DNA from: Streptomyces sp. NBC_01231
GTDB lineage: Bacteria > Actinomycetota > Actinomycetes > Streptomycetales > Streptomycetaceae
NCBI GenBank assembly: GCA_035999765.1
Contig: CP108521.1
Coordinates: forward strand, 8,060,001-8,124,000
DNA: 64,000 nucleotides
Direction of reading: 5' to 3'
In this document: one piece after another, positions 41,814 through 50,105 of the stretch
Position numbering within the stretch: position 1 is the first letter of the stretch
Layout: every line of letters begins with the position of its first letter
Program-made: the position numbers and the translations under genes
Notes under the pieces: model-generated
What the model saw: the letters and a program-made list of their open reading frames with translations, nothing else
Databases searched by the model: none
Told to the model about the DNA's origin: nothing

Positions 41814-42643
41814 GCACCGCACATGAGATCACGTCGCCGAGGGAGATCGCCGAGGATCGCCTCGCGCCTGTCGCGTCGATGGGCGCCCCGCGCCCTTGGG
41901 CTGCCGACCCCTACTCCGAGGCCCTGGTCACCGGCCGGGGCCCGCTCTTCCTCCGTCGCGCCGACGGCTGGCTGCTGCCGTTGGAGGTGGAACGCTGGTG
42001 TGCCAGGGCAGACGTGACGGACATGGATGTTCTGGAGCACTGTGAAGGCGCGGTACTCGATGTGGGGTGCGGTCCGGGGCGGCTCGTCGCCGAACTCGCG
42101 GCCCGGGGCCGGCGGGTGCTCGGCGTCGACGTGAGCGAAGCCGCCGTCGCCCGCACGGTGCGGCTCGGCGGCCAGGCTCTGCAACGCTCCGTCTTCGAGC
42201 CGCTCCCGGCCGAAGGGCGCTGGGACACGATCCTCCTCATCGACGGCAACATCGGCATCGGCGGCGACCCGACCGCCCTCCTCCGACGAATGTCTCAACT
42301 CCTAAGCCAGAAGGGCCTGTTGATCGCCGAGACGGTCCCGGACAGTGAGGTCGACGAACGTGTCACCGTCCACGTCGTGAGCTTCACCGCCGGCGCTCAC
42401 GGCACGGCCGGTCCGCCCTTCCCCTGGGCCCGTCTCTGCACATCGGCCCTGCTCCGGCTCGCGACACGCGCCGGCTGGCGCCCGGAGCGTCAGTGGACGA
42501 GCGGCGGCCGCTCCTTCGTGGCCCTGCGCGACCGCAGGGACCGCAGCAGGAGCATCACCGCGGAGCCGCCGAACAGCACCGCGGTGATCAAAAGCCAGCG
42601 GGACAGGAATGCGTCGCCGGACAGGGTGGTGGCGGAGCTGTAG
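41810..42643 (+). CDS. SAM-dependent class I methyltransferase
   Basis: The 277-residue enzyme has the SAM-binding motif I GAVLDVGCGPGRLVAEL. The next acidic strand is VLGVDVSEAAV, motif II is WDTILLIDGNIGIGG, and LLIAETVPD follows. The N-terminal ~45 residues (RPWAADPYSEALVTGRGP) are typical of relatives next to GT2/DUF2064 genes. Its last 154 bp overlap the 3' end of the opposite-strand membrane gene; residues after about 228 look low-complexity and may be an extension. The methyl acceptor is unknown, probably the product of the upstream glycosyltransferase. Confidence 0.88.
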   Translation: MSTAHEITSPREIAEDRLAPVASMGAPRPWAADPYSEALVTGRGPLFLRRADGWLLPLEVERWCARADVTDMDVLEHCEGAVLDVGCGPGRLVAELAARGRRVLGVDVSEAAVARTVRLGGQALQRSVFEPLPAEGRWDTILLIDGNIGIGGDPTALLRRMSQLLSQKGLLIAETVPDSEVDERVTVHVVSFTAGAHGTAGPPFPWARLCTSALLRLATRAGWRPERQWTSGGRSFVALRDRRDRSRSITAEPPNSTAVIKSQRDRNASPDRVVAEL

Positions 42644-42981
42644 TGGTCCGCCACCTGCCCGCTGATCAGCGGAAACCAGATCAGCAGCAGCAGGCCGGAG
42701 AGAGCCGCCGGGACGCGCACGTAGACCGTCCACTCCCGGCGGCCGACCACGCCCAGCCCCCGCGCGACGACCCGGTCCGCGCCCGCGTACAGGGGCAGCA
42801 ACACCAGGTCGTGCACCAGTGCCGCGCCCACGAACCACAGCGCGACCGAGAGCCAGTCGTCCGCGAGCAGTCGCACACCCGCGTACCCCGCCAGCGCGAA
42901 CGAACAGGCGAGAAGCAGGAGTTGCAGCGGGCTGCCCACACGCGGGCGCGCCACGAGCCGTCGTATCACATGTCGTCGCAT
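42490..42981 (-). CDS. Small four-helix membrane protein paired with the molybdoenzyme
   Basis: The 163-residue protein has hydrophobic helices LQLLLLACSFALAGYAG, WLSVALWFVGAALVHDLVLLPLY, LSGLLLLIWFPLI and WLLITAVLFGGSAVMLLL. It starts with the A of the oxidoreductase stop codon (TGATG), so translation is coupled. I do not recognise a family. The pairing suggests a partner or anchor of the membrane molybdopterin oxidoreductase. Its last 154 bp overlap the methyltransferase gene on the other strand. Confidence 0.75.
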   Translation of the reverse strand: MRRHVIRRLVARPRVGSPLQLLLLACSFALAGYAGVRLLADDWLSVALWFVGAALVHDLVLLPLYAGADRVVARGLGVVGRREWTVYVRVPAALSGLLLLIWFPLISGQVADHYSSATTLSGDAFLSRWLLITAVLFGGSAVMLLLRSLRSRRATKERPPLVH

Positions 42982-44213
42982 CACAGTTCTCCGAACGTCA
43001 TCCGTGCCACCCACTTGGTGTTGAGCACGCCGGGCGCCGCGGGGACGATGATCCGCGCCGGGTAGCCGTGGTCCGGGGTGAGGGGCTCGCCGTTGACGAA
43101 CAGGGCGAGCAGGGAACGCGGGTCGCGCACCTGGTTGTCGCGCAGGGCGGCTTGGCGGAACGACCCGTGCCGCTGGAGCGACTCCACCAGTACGTCGGGC
43201 GCCGCGCCGGTGTCGTACCCGACGAGCGTCGCCAGATCCCTCAGGCGTACGCCCCGCCACCACTGGTCGGACGTCGACCAGCCCTCCACGCACGCGATGG
43301 GCAACGCCGCGCTGTGCAGGGGGAGTTGCAGCAGCTCTGCCCGGCTCAGCCGGACCGTCCGCCCCTGCCCCTTGATGACCAGCCGCCACGCCTCGTCACT
43401 CGTCTCCGTCATGCTGATCCCGCGCGACGCGGCCGTCTTGTTGATCTGGAAGCCGCCGGGCCCCGAACCCGGTTCGGGGCCGCCGTGCGGTGCGAGCAGA
43501 GCCGTTGCCCGCAGCGGTCCGTCGAAGCTCCGGCCCGCCGTCGTGGCCAGCAGGAGCAGGGAGCCGCCGCCGACGAAGGCGAGGGCGCCGCGGCGCGAGA
43601 CGGTGGACGGTGCGGGGTTCGGTGAGACGAGCTCACTCTCCTCGTCGCGCAGGTGACGCAGATTGCGTATCGCGGCCGGCACCCGCAGCACCGCGTGGGT
43701 CACGAACGCCGCGAAGAACACCCAGGCGCCGTAGAAGTGCAGCGGATAGAACGAGCCGGGGAAGAGGTAGTCGAGCTGGACGTTCAGCACGCCCGTGATG
43801 AACTCGAACAGTGCGCCCCCGACCAGCAGAAGTAGCGAGATCCGCTCCAGCGCATGCGCGAGGGATCGCACGGGCGGCAGGGTGAACAGCCTCGGCAGGA
43901 CCGACCACAGCTTCGCCAGCAGTACGGGGATCAGCGCGATGCCCAGGGTGACGTGGACGCCCTGGGTGAGCCGGTAGAGCCAGGGCGGGTCGGTCGGCCA
44001 CGCGAAGAGGTAGAAGCCGAGCAGGCCCTTGTCCGGGGTCTTGTCATTCACCGGCGACAGGTCCGGGTTGTAGGCGGCGTACGACACAAGGCCCGTCGCG
44101 AAGAGCACCGTGATCCCGCCGAGCAGCACGACACCGAGCACGGAGGTGAACCAGGGGCTGCGCAGCGGGCTGCGCCAGAAACCGGGGGAGGTGGGGAGTT
44201 GATGGTCGCGCAT
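42981..44213 (-). CDS. Membrane-anchored molybdopterin-dependent oxidoreductase
   Basis: The 410-residue fusion has an N-terminal membrane part (about 15-190, about five helices, several with His as in cytochrome b561-type proteins). A sulfite-oxidase-fold molybdopterin domain (about 250-410) follows. The latter shows LPIACVEGWSTSDQWWRGV with the Mo-ligand Cys near residue 308, and NGEPLTPDHGYPARIIVPAAPG. The catalytic domain is probably extracytoplasmic. ATG 44213 is divergent from the next membrane gene, with response-regulator box e between them. The electron partner and substrate are unknown. Confidence 0.9.
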   Translation of the reverse strand: MRDHQLPTSPGFWRSPLRSPWFTSVLGVVLLGGITVLFATGLVSYAAYNPDLSPVNDKTPDKGLLGFYLFAWPTDPPWLYRLTQGVHVTLGIALIPVLLAKLWSVLPRLFTLPPVRSLAHALERISLLLLVGGALFEFITGVLNVQLDYLFPGSFYPLHFYGAWVFFAAFVTHAVLRVPAAIRNLRHLRDEESELVSPNPAPSTVSRRGALAFVGGGSLLLLATTAGRSFDGPLRATALLAPHGGPEPGSGPGGFQINKTAASRGISMTETSDEAWRLVIKGQGRTVRLSRAELLQLPLHSAALPIACVEGWSTSDQWWRGVRLRDLATLVGYDTGAAPDVLVESLQRHGSFRQAALRDNQVRDPRSLLALFVNGEPLTPDHGYPARIIVPAAPGVLNTKWVARMTFGEL

Positions 44214-44259
44214 GTCCCGACCGTAGGCCGGTACGGGCCGAGGACGGGGCCCGCAACTC

Positions 44260-44279
44260 ATGACGAAATGCTGACGTCC
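44260..44279 (+). promoter_or_regulatory. Response-regulator box e
   Basis: ATGACGAAATGCTGACGTCC, half-sites 11 bp apart, centred between the divergent oxidoreductase (46 nt) and membrane-protein (47 nt) starts. Confidence 0.7.
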
Positions 44280-44326
44280 GGGCTCGCCGGATCCTCGTCC
44301 GGCCTTCCCCCGCCTAGCGTGCCGGT

Positions 44327-45673
44327 GTGAACCGCGATCTTCTCCGCGACCTGTCCGCGGCCCTGGCCGCAGCGCTGCTCGTCACGACGGCGGCTGTGAT
44401 CGGCACCGTCCTGGAACACCGTTACGGGAACCTTCATGTCAGCTGGCCTCCGCTGTACGGCCATTGGGAGCCGCACGTCGGCCCCGGCACCCCCGCCGCG
44501 ATCATGGTGGCCCTCGCAGTCGTCGCGTACGGGCCGCTCCTCGCCGCCCGGCTGCCCTGGCGCGCGCTGCTGTGCACGGCCTGGGGCACCGCCATGGCGT
44601 GGACGTTCTCGCTCGCCCTGGTTGACGGATGGCAGCGCGGAATCGCCCGTCGGCTCACGACCAAGTACGAGTACCTCCAGGTCATCGAGCCCGTCAACCG
44701 CTTCCACGACATCCCCGCCGCCCTGCGGGACTTCACCCACCACATCCTGATCCACTCGCCCGACGCCTGGCCCGCGCACGTCGCCGGACATCCCCCCGCG
44801 GCCACCCTCACCTTCGTCCTCCTCGACCGGACCGGGCTGGGCGGCGGCGCCTGGGCAGGCGTCTGGTGCATCACCGTCGGGGCGACAGCGGCGGTGGCGG
44901 TTCTCGTCACCGTACGAGCGCTGTCCGGGGAGGCGCTCGCCCGCCGTGCCGCGCCCTTCCTGGTCCTGGCCCCGGCCGCCGTGTGGATGGGCACCTCCGC
45001 GGACGGGTACTTCGCTGCGGTCGCCGCCTGGGCGATCGCGTTCCTCGCTCTCGCGGTCACGGGACACCGGCCCCGGTCGGCAGGTCTCGCCTCCGGGCTC
45101 CTCTTCGGCCTCACCGCGTATCTCTCGTACGGGCTGACACTGTTCGCGTTGATCGCCGGTGGCGTCCTGCTGCTCGGCTCCCGACGACTGCGCCCCCTCC
45201 CTTACTTCCTCGCCGGATTCGTCGTCGTCCCGGCCGTGTTCACGTTCGCGGGCTTCAACTGGTGGGAGGCGTACCACCTGCTGGTCACCCGCTACTACCA
45301 AGGGGCAGGCGGTATCCGGCCGTACGGCTACTGGGTGTGGGCGAACCTCGCGTGCACGGTACTCGTCGTGGGTCCGGCGACGGTGGCCGGGCTGCGACGA
45401 GCCGGTGCGGCTCCCATCCGCCGGGGTGTTCGCACGTGCCTGCGCCGCTCCGGCGCCGAACCCCGCCTCGCCCTGCTCGTCCTCGCCGCCCTGCTCGCGC
45501 TCCTCGCCGCCGACCTCTCCGGCATGAGCAAAGCGGAAACAGAGCGCATCTGGCTGCCGTTCGCGATGTGGCTGCTCCCGGCCTGCGCGTTCCTGAACCG
45601 ACCCCGCGCCTGGCTCACCGCACAGGCCACCCTCGCCCTGCTCCTCAACCACCTGGTGCTGACGGGGTGGTGA
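44327..45673 (+). CDS. Polytopic membrane protein, GT-C glycosyltransferase-like
   Basis: The 448-residue protein has about eleven helices. Early soluble loops contain EHRYGNLHVSWPPLYGHWEP and LIHSPDAWPAHVAGHPPAAT, which sit where GT-C enzymes place catalytic acidic/His residues. Later segments include FLVLAPAAVWMGTSADGYFA and WWEAYHLLVTRYYQG. This layout resembles polyprenyl-phosphate-sugar-dependent mannosyltransferases, but no diagnostic motif settles it. It would add a sugar outside the membrane, consistent with the GT2 and epimerase genes nearby. Start GTG 44327. Confidence 0.75.
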   Translation: MNRDLLRDLSAALAAALLVTTAAVIGTVLEHRYGNLHVSWPPLYGHWEPHVGPGTPAAIMVALAVVAYGPLLAARLPWRALLCTAWGTAMAWTFSLALVDGWQRGIARRLTTKYEYLQVIEPVNRFHDIPAALRDFTHHILIHSPDAWPAHVAGHPPAATLTFVLLDRTGLGGGAWAGVWCITVGATAAVAVLVTVRALSGEALARRAAPFLVLAPAAVWMGTSADGYFAAVAAWAIAFLALAVTGHRPRSAGLASGLLFGLTAYLSYGLTLFALIAGGVLLLGSRRLRPLPYFLAGFVVVPAVFTFAGFNWWEAYHLLVTRYYQGAGGIRPYGYWVWANLACTVLVVGPATVAGLRRAGAAPIRRGVRTCLRRSGAEPRLALLVLAALLALLAADLSGMSKAETERIWLPFAMWLLPACAFLNRPRAWLTAQATLALLLNHLVLTGW

Positions 45674-45747
45674 CCATGAGACCCGGATCAAGCCTCGGCG
45701 GAGGAGCGTCACCGGTCACAAGGGCCTGGCGAAACGGGCGTGAAGGT

Positions 45748-45767
45748 CTTACGAAACGCGGACGTCG
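45748..45767 (+). promoter_or_regulatory. Response-regulator box b
   Basis: CTTACGAAACGCGGACGTCG, ending 46 nt before the response-regulator ATG. Additional GAAACG copies at 22-bp spacing upstream (45731) may extend the site. It suggests autoregulation. Confidence 0.75.
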
Positions 45768-45813
45768 GGGCGGCCCTGCCGCACGGCAATGAAGCCGGTG
45801 GGAAGCTGGGGGT

Positions 45814-46569
45814 ATGCAGCAGCCGCACGAATCCCCAGACGCCGGACATGCTCCACGTGGGCAGGGAGGTACGACCCGCGTCCTCGTCGTGGACGACGAC
45901 CCCACCGTCTCCGAGGTCGTCTCCGGCTATCTCGACCGCGCCGGGTACCAGGTGGACGTGGCCGGGGACGGTCACTCCGCGCTCGTGCGGGCCGCGGCAC
46001 ACTGGCCGGACCTGGTGGTGCTCGACCTCATGCTGCCCGGCATGGACGGCCTGGAAGTGTGCCGCCGGATACGTGCCCGCGGGCCCGTGCCGGTCATCAT
46101 GCTCACCGCCCGCGGCGACGAGGGTGACCGGATCCTGGGCCTGGAAGTGGGCGCCGACGACTACGTCACGAAGCCCTTCAGCCCCCGTGAGCTGGTCCTG
46201 AGGGTCGAGTCGGTACTGCGCCGGACCCGGCCCGCGGTCGCGGCTCGCCCCGTGCACGCGGCAGGAGTCACCGTCGACCCGGCGGCCCGCCGCGCCACCA
46301 AGAACGGCGCCGAGCTCAGCCTCACACTCCGCGAGTTCGACCTCCTCGCCTTCCTCCTGCGCAACCACGGCCGCGCCTACAGCCGCGAAGAGCTGATGCG
46401 CGAGGTGTGGGGCTGGGACTTCGGCGACCTGTCCACCGTCACCGTCCACGTCCGCCGGCTGCGGGGCAAGGTGGAGGACGACCCGGGTCGGCCCAGGCTG
46501 ATCCAGACGGTGTGGGGAGTGGGCTACCGCTTCGACGCCACGCCCTGCGAGGAGGCGGTCCGACCGTGA
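45814..46569 (+). CDS. OmpR/PhoB-type response regulator
   Basis: The 251-residue protein has a receiver domain (about 20-135) with acidic pocket DDD at 27-29, phosphorylation site D71 (VVLDLMLPGMDG) and K120 (DDYVTKPFSP). The winged-helix DNA-binding domain (about 150-242) has ELSLTLREFDLLAFLLRNHG, SREELMREVWGWDF and TVTVHVRRLRGKVEDD. The histidine kinase gene overlaps its stop (GTGA). Seven matching direct-repeat boxes in the surrounding 12 kb are the likely targets, including one 46 nt before this gene. Confidence 0.95.
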   Translation: MQQPHESPDAGHAPRGQGGTTRVLVVDDDPTVSEVVSGYLDRAGYQVDVAGDGHSALVRAAAHWPDLVVLDLMLPGMDGLEVCRRIRARGPVPVIMLTARGDEGDRILGLEVGADDYVTKPFSPRELVLRVESVLRRTRPAVAARPVHAAGVTVDPAARRATKNGAELSLTLREFDLLAFLLRNHGRAYSREELMREVWGWDFGDLSTVTVHVRRLRGKVEDDPGRPRLIQTVWGVGYRFDATPCEEAVRP

Positions 46570-47678
46570 GCGACACCCTCCTCATCGCCCTCTTCGCCTT
46601 CCTCGGCGCTCTCGCGGCCGGACTGCTCGGGGCGGGTGCGCTGTGGCTGATCCGGCGACGCTCGCTGACGGCGTCCCTCGCCGTGGTCGCCGCCGTGGCC
46701 GTGACCGCCATGCTCGCGGGAACGCTGGCCGTGGCGCAGGCGATGTTCCTGTCCCCGCACGACCTGAGCGTCGTCACCACGGTCGTGGCGATGGCGGCCG
46801 TGGTCTCCCTGGTCACCGCGCTGCTGCTCGGCCGGTGGGTCGTCGCCCGCAGCCGGGCGCTCACCGCCGCCGCCCGTTCCTTCGGCGACGGTGGTCATTT
46901 CGCGGCTCCCGACGGCCCGGTGACCGCGGAACTGGCCGCACTCGGCCGCGAGTTGGCCACCACCAGTGCGAAGCTGGCCGAGTCCCGCGACCGCGAGCGC
47001 GCCCTGGAGACATCGAGACGCGAACTCGTCGCCTGGATCTCGCACGACTTGCGCACTCCCCTTGCCGGGCTGCGCGCCATGTCCGAGGCCCTGGAGGACG
47101 GCGTTGCCGCCGACCCCCACCGCTACCTTCGCCAGATGCGCACCGAGGTCGAACGCCTCAACGGCATGGTCGGGGACCTCTTCGAGCTCTCCCGCATCCA
47201 CGCCGGGGCGCTCGCCCTTTCCCCCTCCCGCATGTCGGTGTACGACCTGGTGGGCGACGCCCTCGCGGGAGCGGACGCCCTCGCCCGCGAGTACGGAGTG
47301 TGGCTGGTCGGCGACCGCGTCGAGTCGCTGCCGGTCGAGGTGGACGGCAAGGAGATGAGCCGAGTGCTGGGCAATCTGCTGGTCAACGCGATCCGCCGGA
47401 CACCCTCCGACGGCACCGTCGCGGTCACCGCCGAGCGCTTCTCCGACGGAGTCGTCCTGTCCGTCACCGACGGATGCGGCGGCATCCCCGAGGAGGACCT
47501 GCCGCGTGTCTTCGACACCGGTTGGCGCGGTACCCATGCCCGTACTCCTCCCGCCGGTGCGGGCCTCGGCCTGGCCATCGTCCGGGGCATCGTGGAGGCT
47601 CACCGGGGCCAGGCCGCCGTTCGCAACGTCCCCGGCGGCTGCCGCTTCGAAGTGACGCTTCCCCTGGCCGAGGCGTGA
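46566..47678 (+). CDS. Sensor histidine kinase
   Basis: The 370-residue membrane kinase has three or four N-terminal helices with almost no extracytoplasmic loop (about 1-92), suggesting it senses within the membrane. HAMP-like residues lie around 90-140. The H-box is VAWISHDLRTPLAGLRAM with H160. The catalytic domain has NLLVNAIRRTPSDG (N-box, with Arg for the usual His), DGCGGIPEEDLPRVFD and GAGLGLAIVRGIVEAHRG. Start GTG 46566 overlaps the regulator stop by 4 bp. It is the cognate partner of the response regulator. Confidence 0.93.
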   Translation: MSDTLLIALFAFLGALAAGLLGAGALWLIRRRSLTASLAVVAAVAVTAMLAGTLAVAQAMFLSPHDLSVVTTVVAMAAVVSLVTALLLGRWVVARSRALTAAARSFGDGGHFAAPDGPVTAELAALGRELATTSAKLAESRDRERALETSRRELVAWISHDLRTPLAGLRAMSEALEDGVAADPHRYLRQMRTEVERLNGMVGDLFELSRIHAGALALSPSRMSVYDLVGDALAGADALAREYGVWLVGDRVESLPVEVDGKEMSRVLGNLLVNAIRRTPSDGTVAVTAERFSDGVVLSVTDGCGGIPEEDLPRVFDTGWRGTHARTPPAGAGLGLAIVRGIVEAHRGQAAVRNVPGGCRFEVTLPLAEA

Positions 47679-48022
47679 TCGGGGGCTCCTGAGTCAAGCG
47701 ATCCGCCGACGACCGGAAGGGCATCCGGGCTGAGAACGACGGCGGTCGGCCATTCGGATCGGTCGCAACTGCACGTGCACGCCATTCAGGCGGTGCGTGG
47801 CGGAGCAGTCGGCACGGCCATCGCCCGGGCGCACACTCCGCGAGCGTCCCTGTGGGCCCGGAGTCCGGCCGGCCGCAGACGACGTGAGCCGCGCCGGGAG
47901 CGGATCTGCGGGGATACCGCGCACCGGTGGCTTCAGCCGTTACCGGGTGCTTGGCGCTTCGGTTCCAGGGGTCCACGAGGGCACCACCATGACGGTCGTA
48001 CGCTTCCTGCGCTGCTGCTTGG
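47679..48022. other. Intergenic, no gene recognised
   Basis: A 344-bp gap between the convergent kinase and TerD-like genes. No terminator with a clear stem or other feature was recognised. Confidence 0.45.
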
Positions 48023-48556
48023 TCAGGGCTGTGGGGTGCTGCCCATCTCGGCGGTGAAGATCACGGGGTCGCTGTCGAATCCTCGGACCATCTCGCGGTA
48101 CTCCCACGTTCCGGAGGCGTCTCTGGTGAACTCCGCGACCGTCGCCGCGGTGTATTCGGAGAGCTGTGCGAAGTCGTCCTTCAGTAGCTCCCTGTACCCC
48201 TCGACCACCAGAACTCCGGCGTTCGACAGGTCGCCGAAGGTTTTGGGGCCGCTGTTCTGGTGGATCGCTACACCCACCACCACCCGAGCGAAGGAGGAAG
48301 CGAGGCGATCGAGCTCCAGGGTCATCGCCTCGACGTAGCCGAAGCCCTGGCCGGTCTGGCTGTGCCGGCTCATGTTGATGGTGCCGTCCGGTGAGCGGCT
48401 GTCGAAGTGGACGACGTACACCGGCCGCCCGAAGGGGGCGTCCGCCGAGTAGGTGGCGGCGATGATGTCGAGATGATGGGGTGGCCGATCCCAGGGACTC
48501 GGGTCCCATTTGAGCCGCACCTCGGCCTTCCCGACTCCATGGCTGTCGCTGCTCAC
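48023..48556 (-). CDS. Divergent TerD-family protein
   Basis: The 177-residue protein follows the TerD fold but is far from the two TerD genes at 6-8 kb. It has KAEVRLKWDPSPWDR, DIIAATYSADAPFGRPVYVVHFDSRSPDG in place of the usual DLDASA segment, and LASSFARVVVGVAIHQNSG. The acidic Ca2+-binding residues are only partly kept. Related divergent TerD proteins occur singly in Streptomyces. It starts at GTG 48556. Response-regulator box f lies 121 nt upstream, shared with the divergent DM13 gene. Confidence 0.8.
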   Translation of the reverse strand: MSSDSHGVGKAEVRLKWDPSPWDRPPHHLDIIAATYSADAPFGRPVYVVHFDSRSPDGTINMSRHSQTGQGFGYVEAMTLELDRLASSFARVVVGVAIHQNSGPKTFGDLSNAGVLVVEGYRELLKDDFAQLSEYTAATVAEFTRDASGTWEYREMVRGFDSDPVIFTAEMGSTPQP

Positions 48557-48677
48557 CGAATTGCTGCCTCTCTCATGTCAAGCCACCACGCGATGGCACC
48601 TACATGGGCAAGTATGGCTCTCGGCCATCCTGTTGAAGCCTCGCGCTCCCGCCCCCATGGCCGACGGCGCGACGGCG

Positions 48678-48697
48678 CGACGTAAGTATTTCGTCAT
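48678..48697 (-). promoter_or_regulatory. Response-regulator box f
   Basis: The reverse strand reads ATGACGAAATACTTACGTCG. It differs from box e at only 3 of 20 positions. It lies 77 nt before the DM13 gene and 121 nt before the divergent TerD-like gene. Confidence 0.65.
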
Positions 48698-48774
48698 CAG
48701 TAGCAGGGTGGAGGACGGCCGCCCCTGCCCGTTGAATGGGAGCGCAACAGGAAAATCTCAGGAGGCGAGCGGGG

Positions 48775-49344
48775 ATGGGGCGCGTGCGGAAGGCATTGAC
48801 AGGGCCGTGGGGCATCGCGGTTGTGGTGGTGGCGGTCGGCGCAGTCGGCTTCGGGCTGTACTGGTTTCAGCCCTGGAAGCTGTGGCAGGACGAGACCGTC
48901 CAAGAGGCCCTGCCCGGGGTCGCCGACATGTCCGCTCCTGCTGCGGCGCCCTCGGAAGAGACCCTCGCGCCGCCCTCCCCGGCCACCGGCCCGCAGGTGC
49001 TGGCCAGTGGTGAGCTGATCAGCCACGAGCATGCGACCTCGGGCGCGGTGAAGCTCGTACGGCTGGCTGACGGCTCCCATGTCGTCCGGCTGGAGAACCT
49101 CGACACCAGCAACGGTCCGGACTTGCGTGTCTGGCTGACCGACGCGCAGGTGAAGCAGGGGAAGGCTGGATGGCATGTTTTCGACGACGGGAAGTACGTC
49201 AGCCTCGGCAAGCTGAAGGGCAACAAGGGAAGTCAGAACTACGCCCTGCCCCGTGACGTGGATCCGTCGAACTACCGCAGTGTGAGCATCTGGTGCGACC
49301 GTTTCGACGTGTCGTTCGGCGCCGCCGAACTCGCCCGTGTCTGA
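48775..49344 (+). CDS. Membrane-anchored DM13-domain protein
   Basis: The 189-residue protein has an N-terminal membrane helix (GIAVVVVAVGAVGFGLYWF) and a Pro/Ala-rich linker. A DM13 domain (about 82-187) follows, with GELISHEHATSGAVKLVRL, VVRLENLDTSNGPDLRVWL, GSQNYALPRDVDPSNYRSVSIWCDRF. DM13 domains are proposed extracytoplasmic redox or electron-transfer modules, with one conserved Cys seen here in IWCDRF. AGGAGG precedes ATG 48775. It may act with the membrane molybdoenzyme in the same regulon; this is inference. Confidence 0.88.
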   Translation: MGRVRKALTGPWGIAVVVVAVGAVGFGLYWFQPWKLWQDETVQEALPGVADMSAPAAAPSEETLAPPSPATGPQVLASGELISHEHATSGAVKLVRLADGSHVVRLENLDTSNGPDLRVWLTDAQVKQGKAGWHVFDDGKYVSLGKLKGNKGSQNYALPRDVDPSNYRSVSIWCDRFDVSFGAAELARV

Positions 49345-49377
49345 CGGCGGTGCGGCCATGTCGCACCACGTCGGCAC

Positions 49378-50025
49378 TCAGCCCAGGGCATCGAGGGCGG
49401 CCAGGACGGCGGCGGGTTCGGCGCGCTTGGTGTAGTCGGCGTCGACGAAGGCCCAGCGGATCACGCCGTCGCGGTCGATGAGGTAGGTGGCGGGCAGCGG
49501 GAGGGTGCGCGGGTGTCCTCCGTTGACGCGCTGGAGGTCGAAGCCGAGCTTGTCGTAGACGGCGGCGAGGTCGTCGGGGAGGTCGAAGGCGAGGCCGTAC
49601 CGCTTGGCGGTGTCGGAGCCGACGTCGCTGAGGACGCTGAAGGCGAGCTGGTGCTTCTCGGCCAGGGAGAGGGACTCGTCGGGGACTTGCGGAGAGACCG
49701 CGACGAGGTGTGCGCCGCGTGCGGTGATCTCGTCGTGGTGCTGCTGGAGGGCGCGCAGGGCGATGTTGCAGTAGGGGCACCAGGCGCCCCGGTAGAAGGA
49801 CAGGACGACGGGGCCGGTCCTGACCAGGTTGGCCAGGCTCACGGGGTTGCCGGCCGCGGACGGCAGGTGGAAGAGAGGGGCCTGTGCGCCGACGGCCAGA
49901 GCGCGGCCGGCCTGACCGGAGTTGGCGAGTTCCTGGCCGGCGCGCTGCATGATCTGCCGGATGTCGGCGGGGATCTGCTGCTGGCGGGCTGTGTAGAAGG
50001 CGTGCAGCTCGGCGTTGAGGGTCAT
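49378..50025 (-). CDS. Peroxiredoxin-like (AhpC/TSA) protein
   Basis: The 215-residue thioredoxin-fold protein of the AhpC/TSA group has the helical N-terminal extension typical of this Streptomyces type. The active site is VVLSFYRGAWCPYCNIALRA with C83 and C86. AVSPQVPDESLSLAEKHQL and TYLIDRDGVIRWAFVDADY follow. It probably reduces peroxides with thioredoxin-type partners. It is divergent from a TetR gene, with two matching dyads in the 120-bp gap, so it is likely the TetR target. Confidence 0.9.
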   Translation of the reverse strand: MTLNAELHAFYTARQQQIPADIRQIMQRAGQELANSGQAGRALAVGAQAPLFHLPSAAGNPVSLANLVRTGPVVLSFYRGAWCPYCNIALRALQQHHDEITARGAHLVAVSPQVPDESLSLAEKHQLAFSVLSDVGSDTAKRYGLAFDLPDDLAAVYDKLGFDLQRVNGGHPRTLPLPATYLIDRDGVIRWAFVDADYTKRAEPAAVLAALDALG

Positions 50026-50064
50026 CGGAAAGTTCCTCCTGGGGCGCCGGTCATGTCATCTTCC

Positions 50065-50094
50065 GCTATCTCGGAACGACCGTTTCAAGATAGC
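50065..50094. promoter_or_regulatory. TetR operator 1 (peroxiredoxin side)
   Basis: GCTATCTCGGAA and TTTCAAGATAGC form an imperfect inverted repeat with a 6-bp centre, 39 nt upstream of the peroxiredoxin start. Confidence 0.75.
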
Positions 50095-50105
50095 GGGCGG
50101 GGCGG

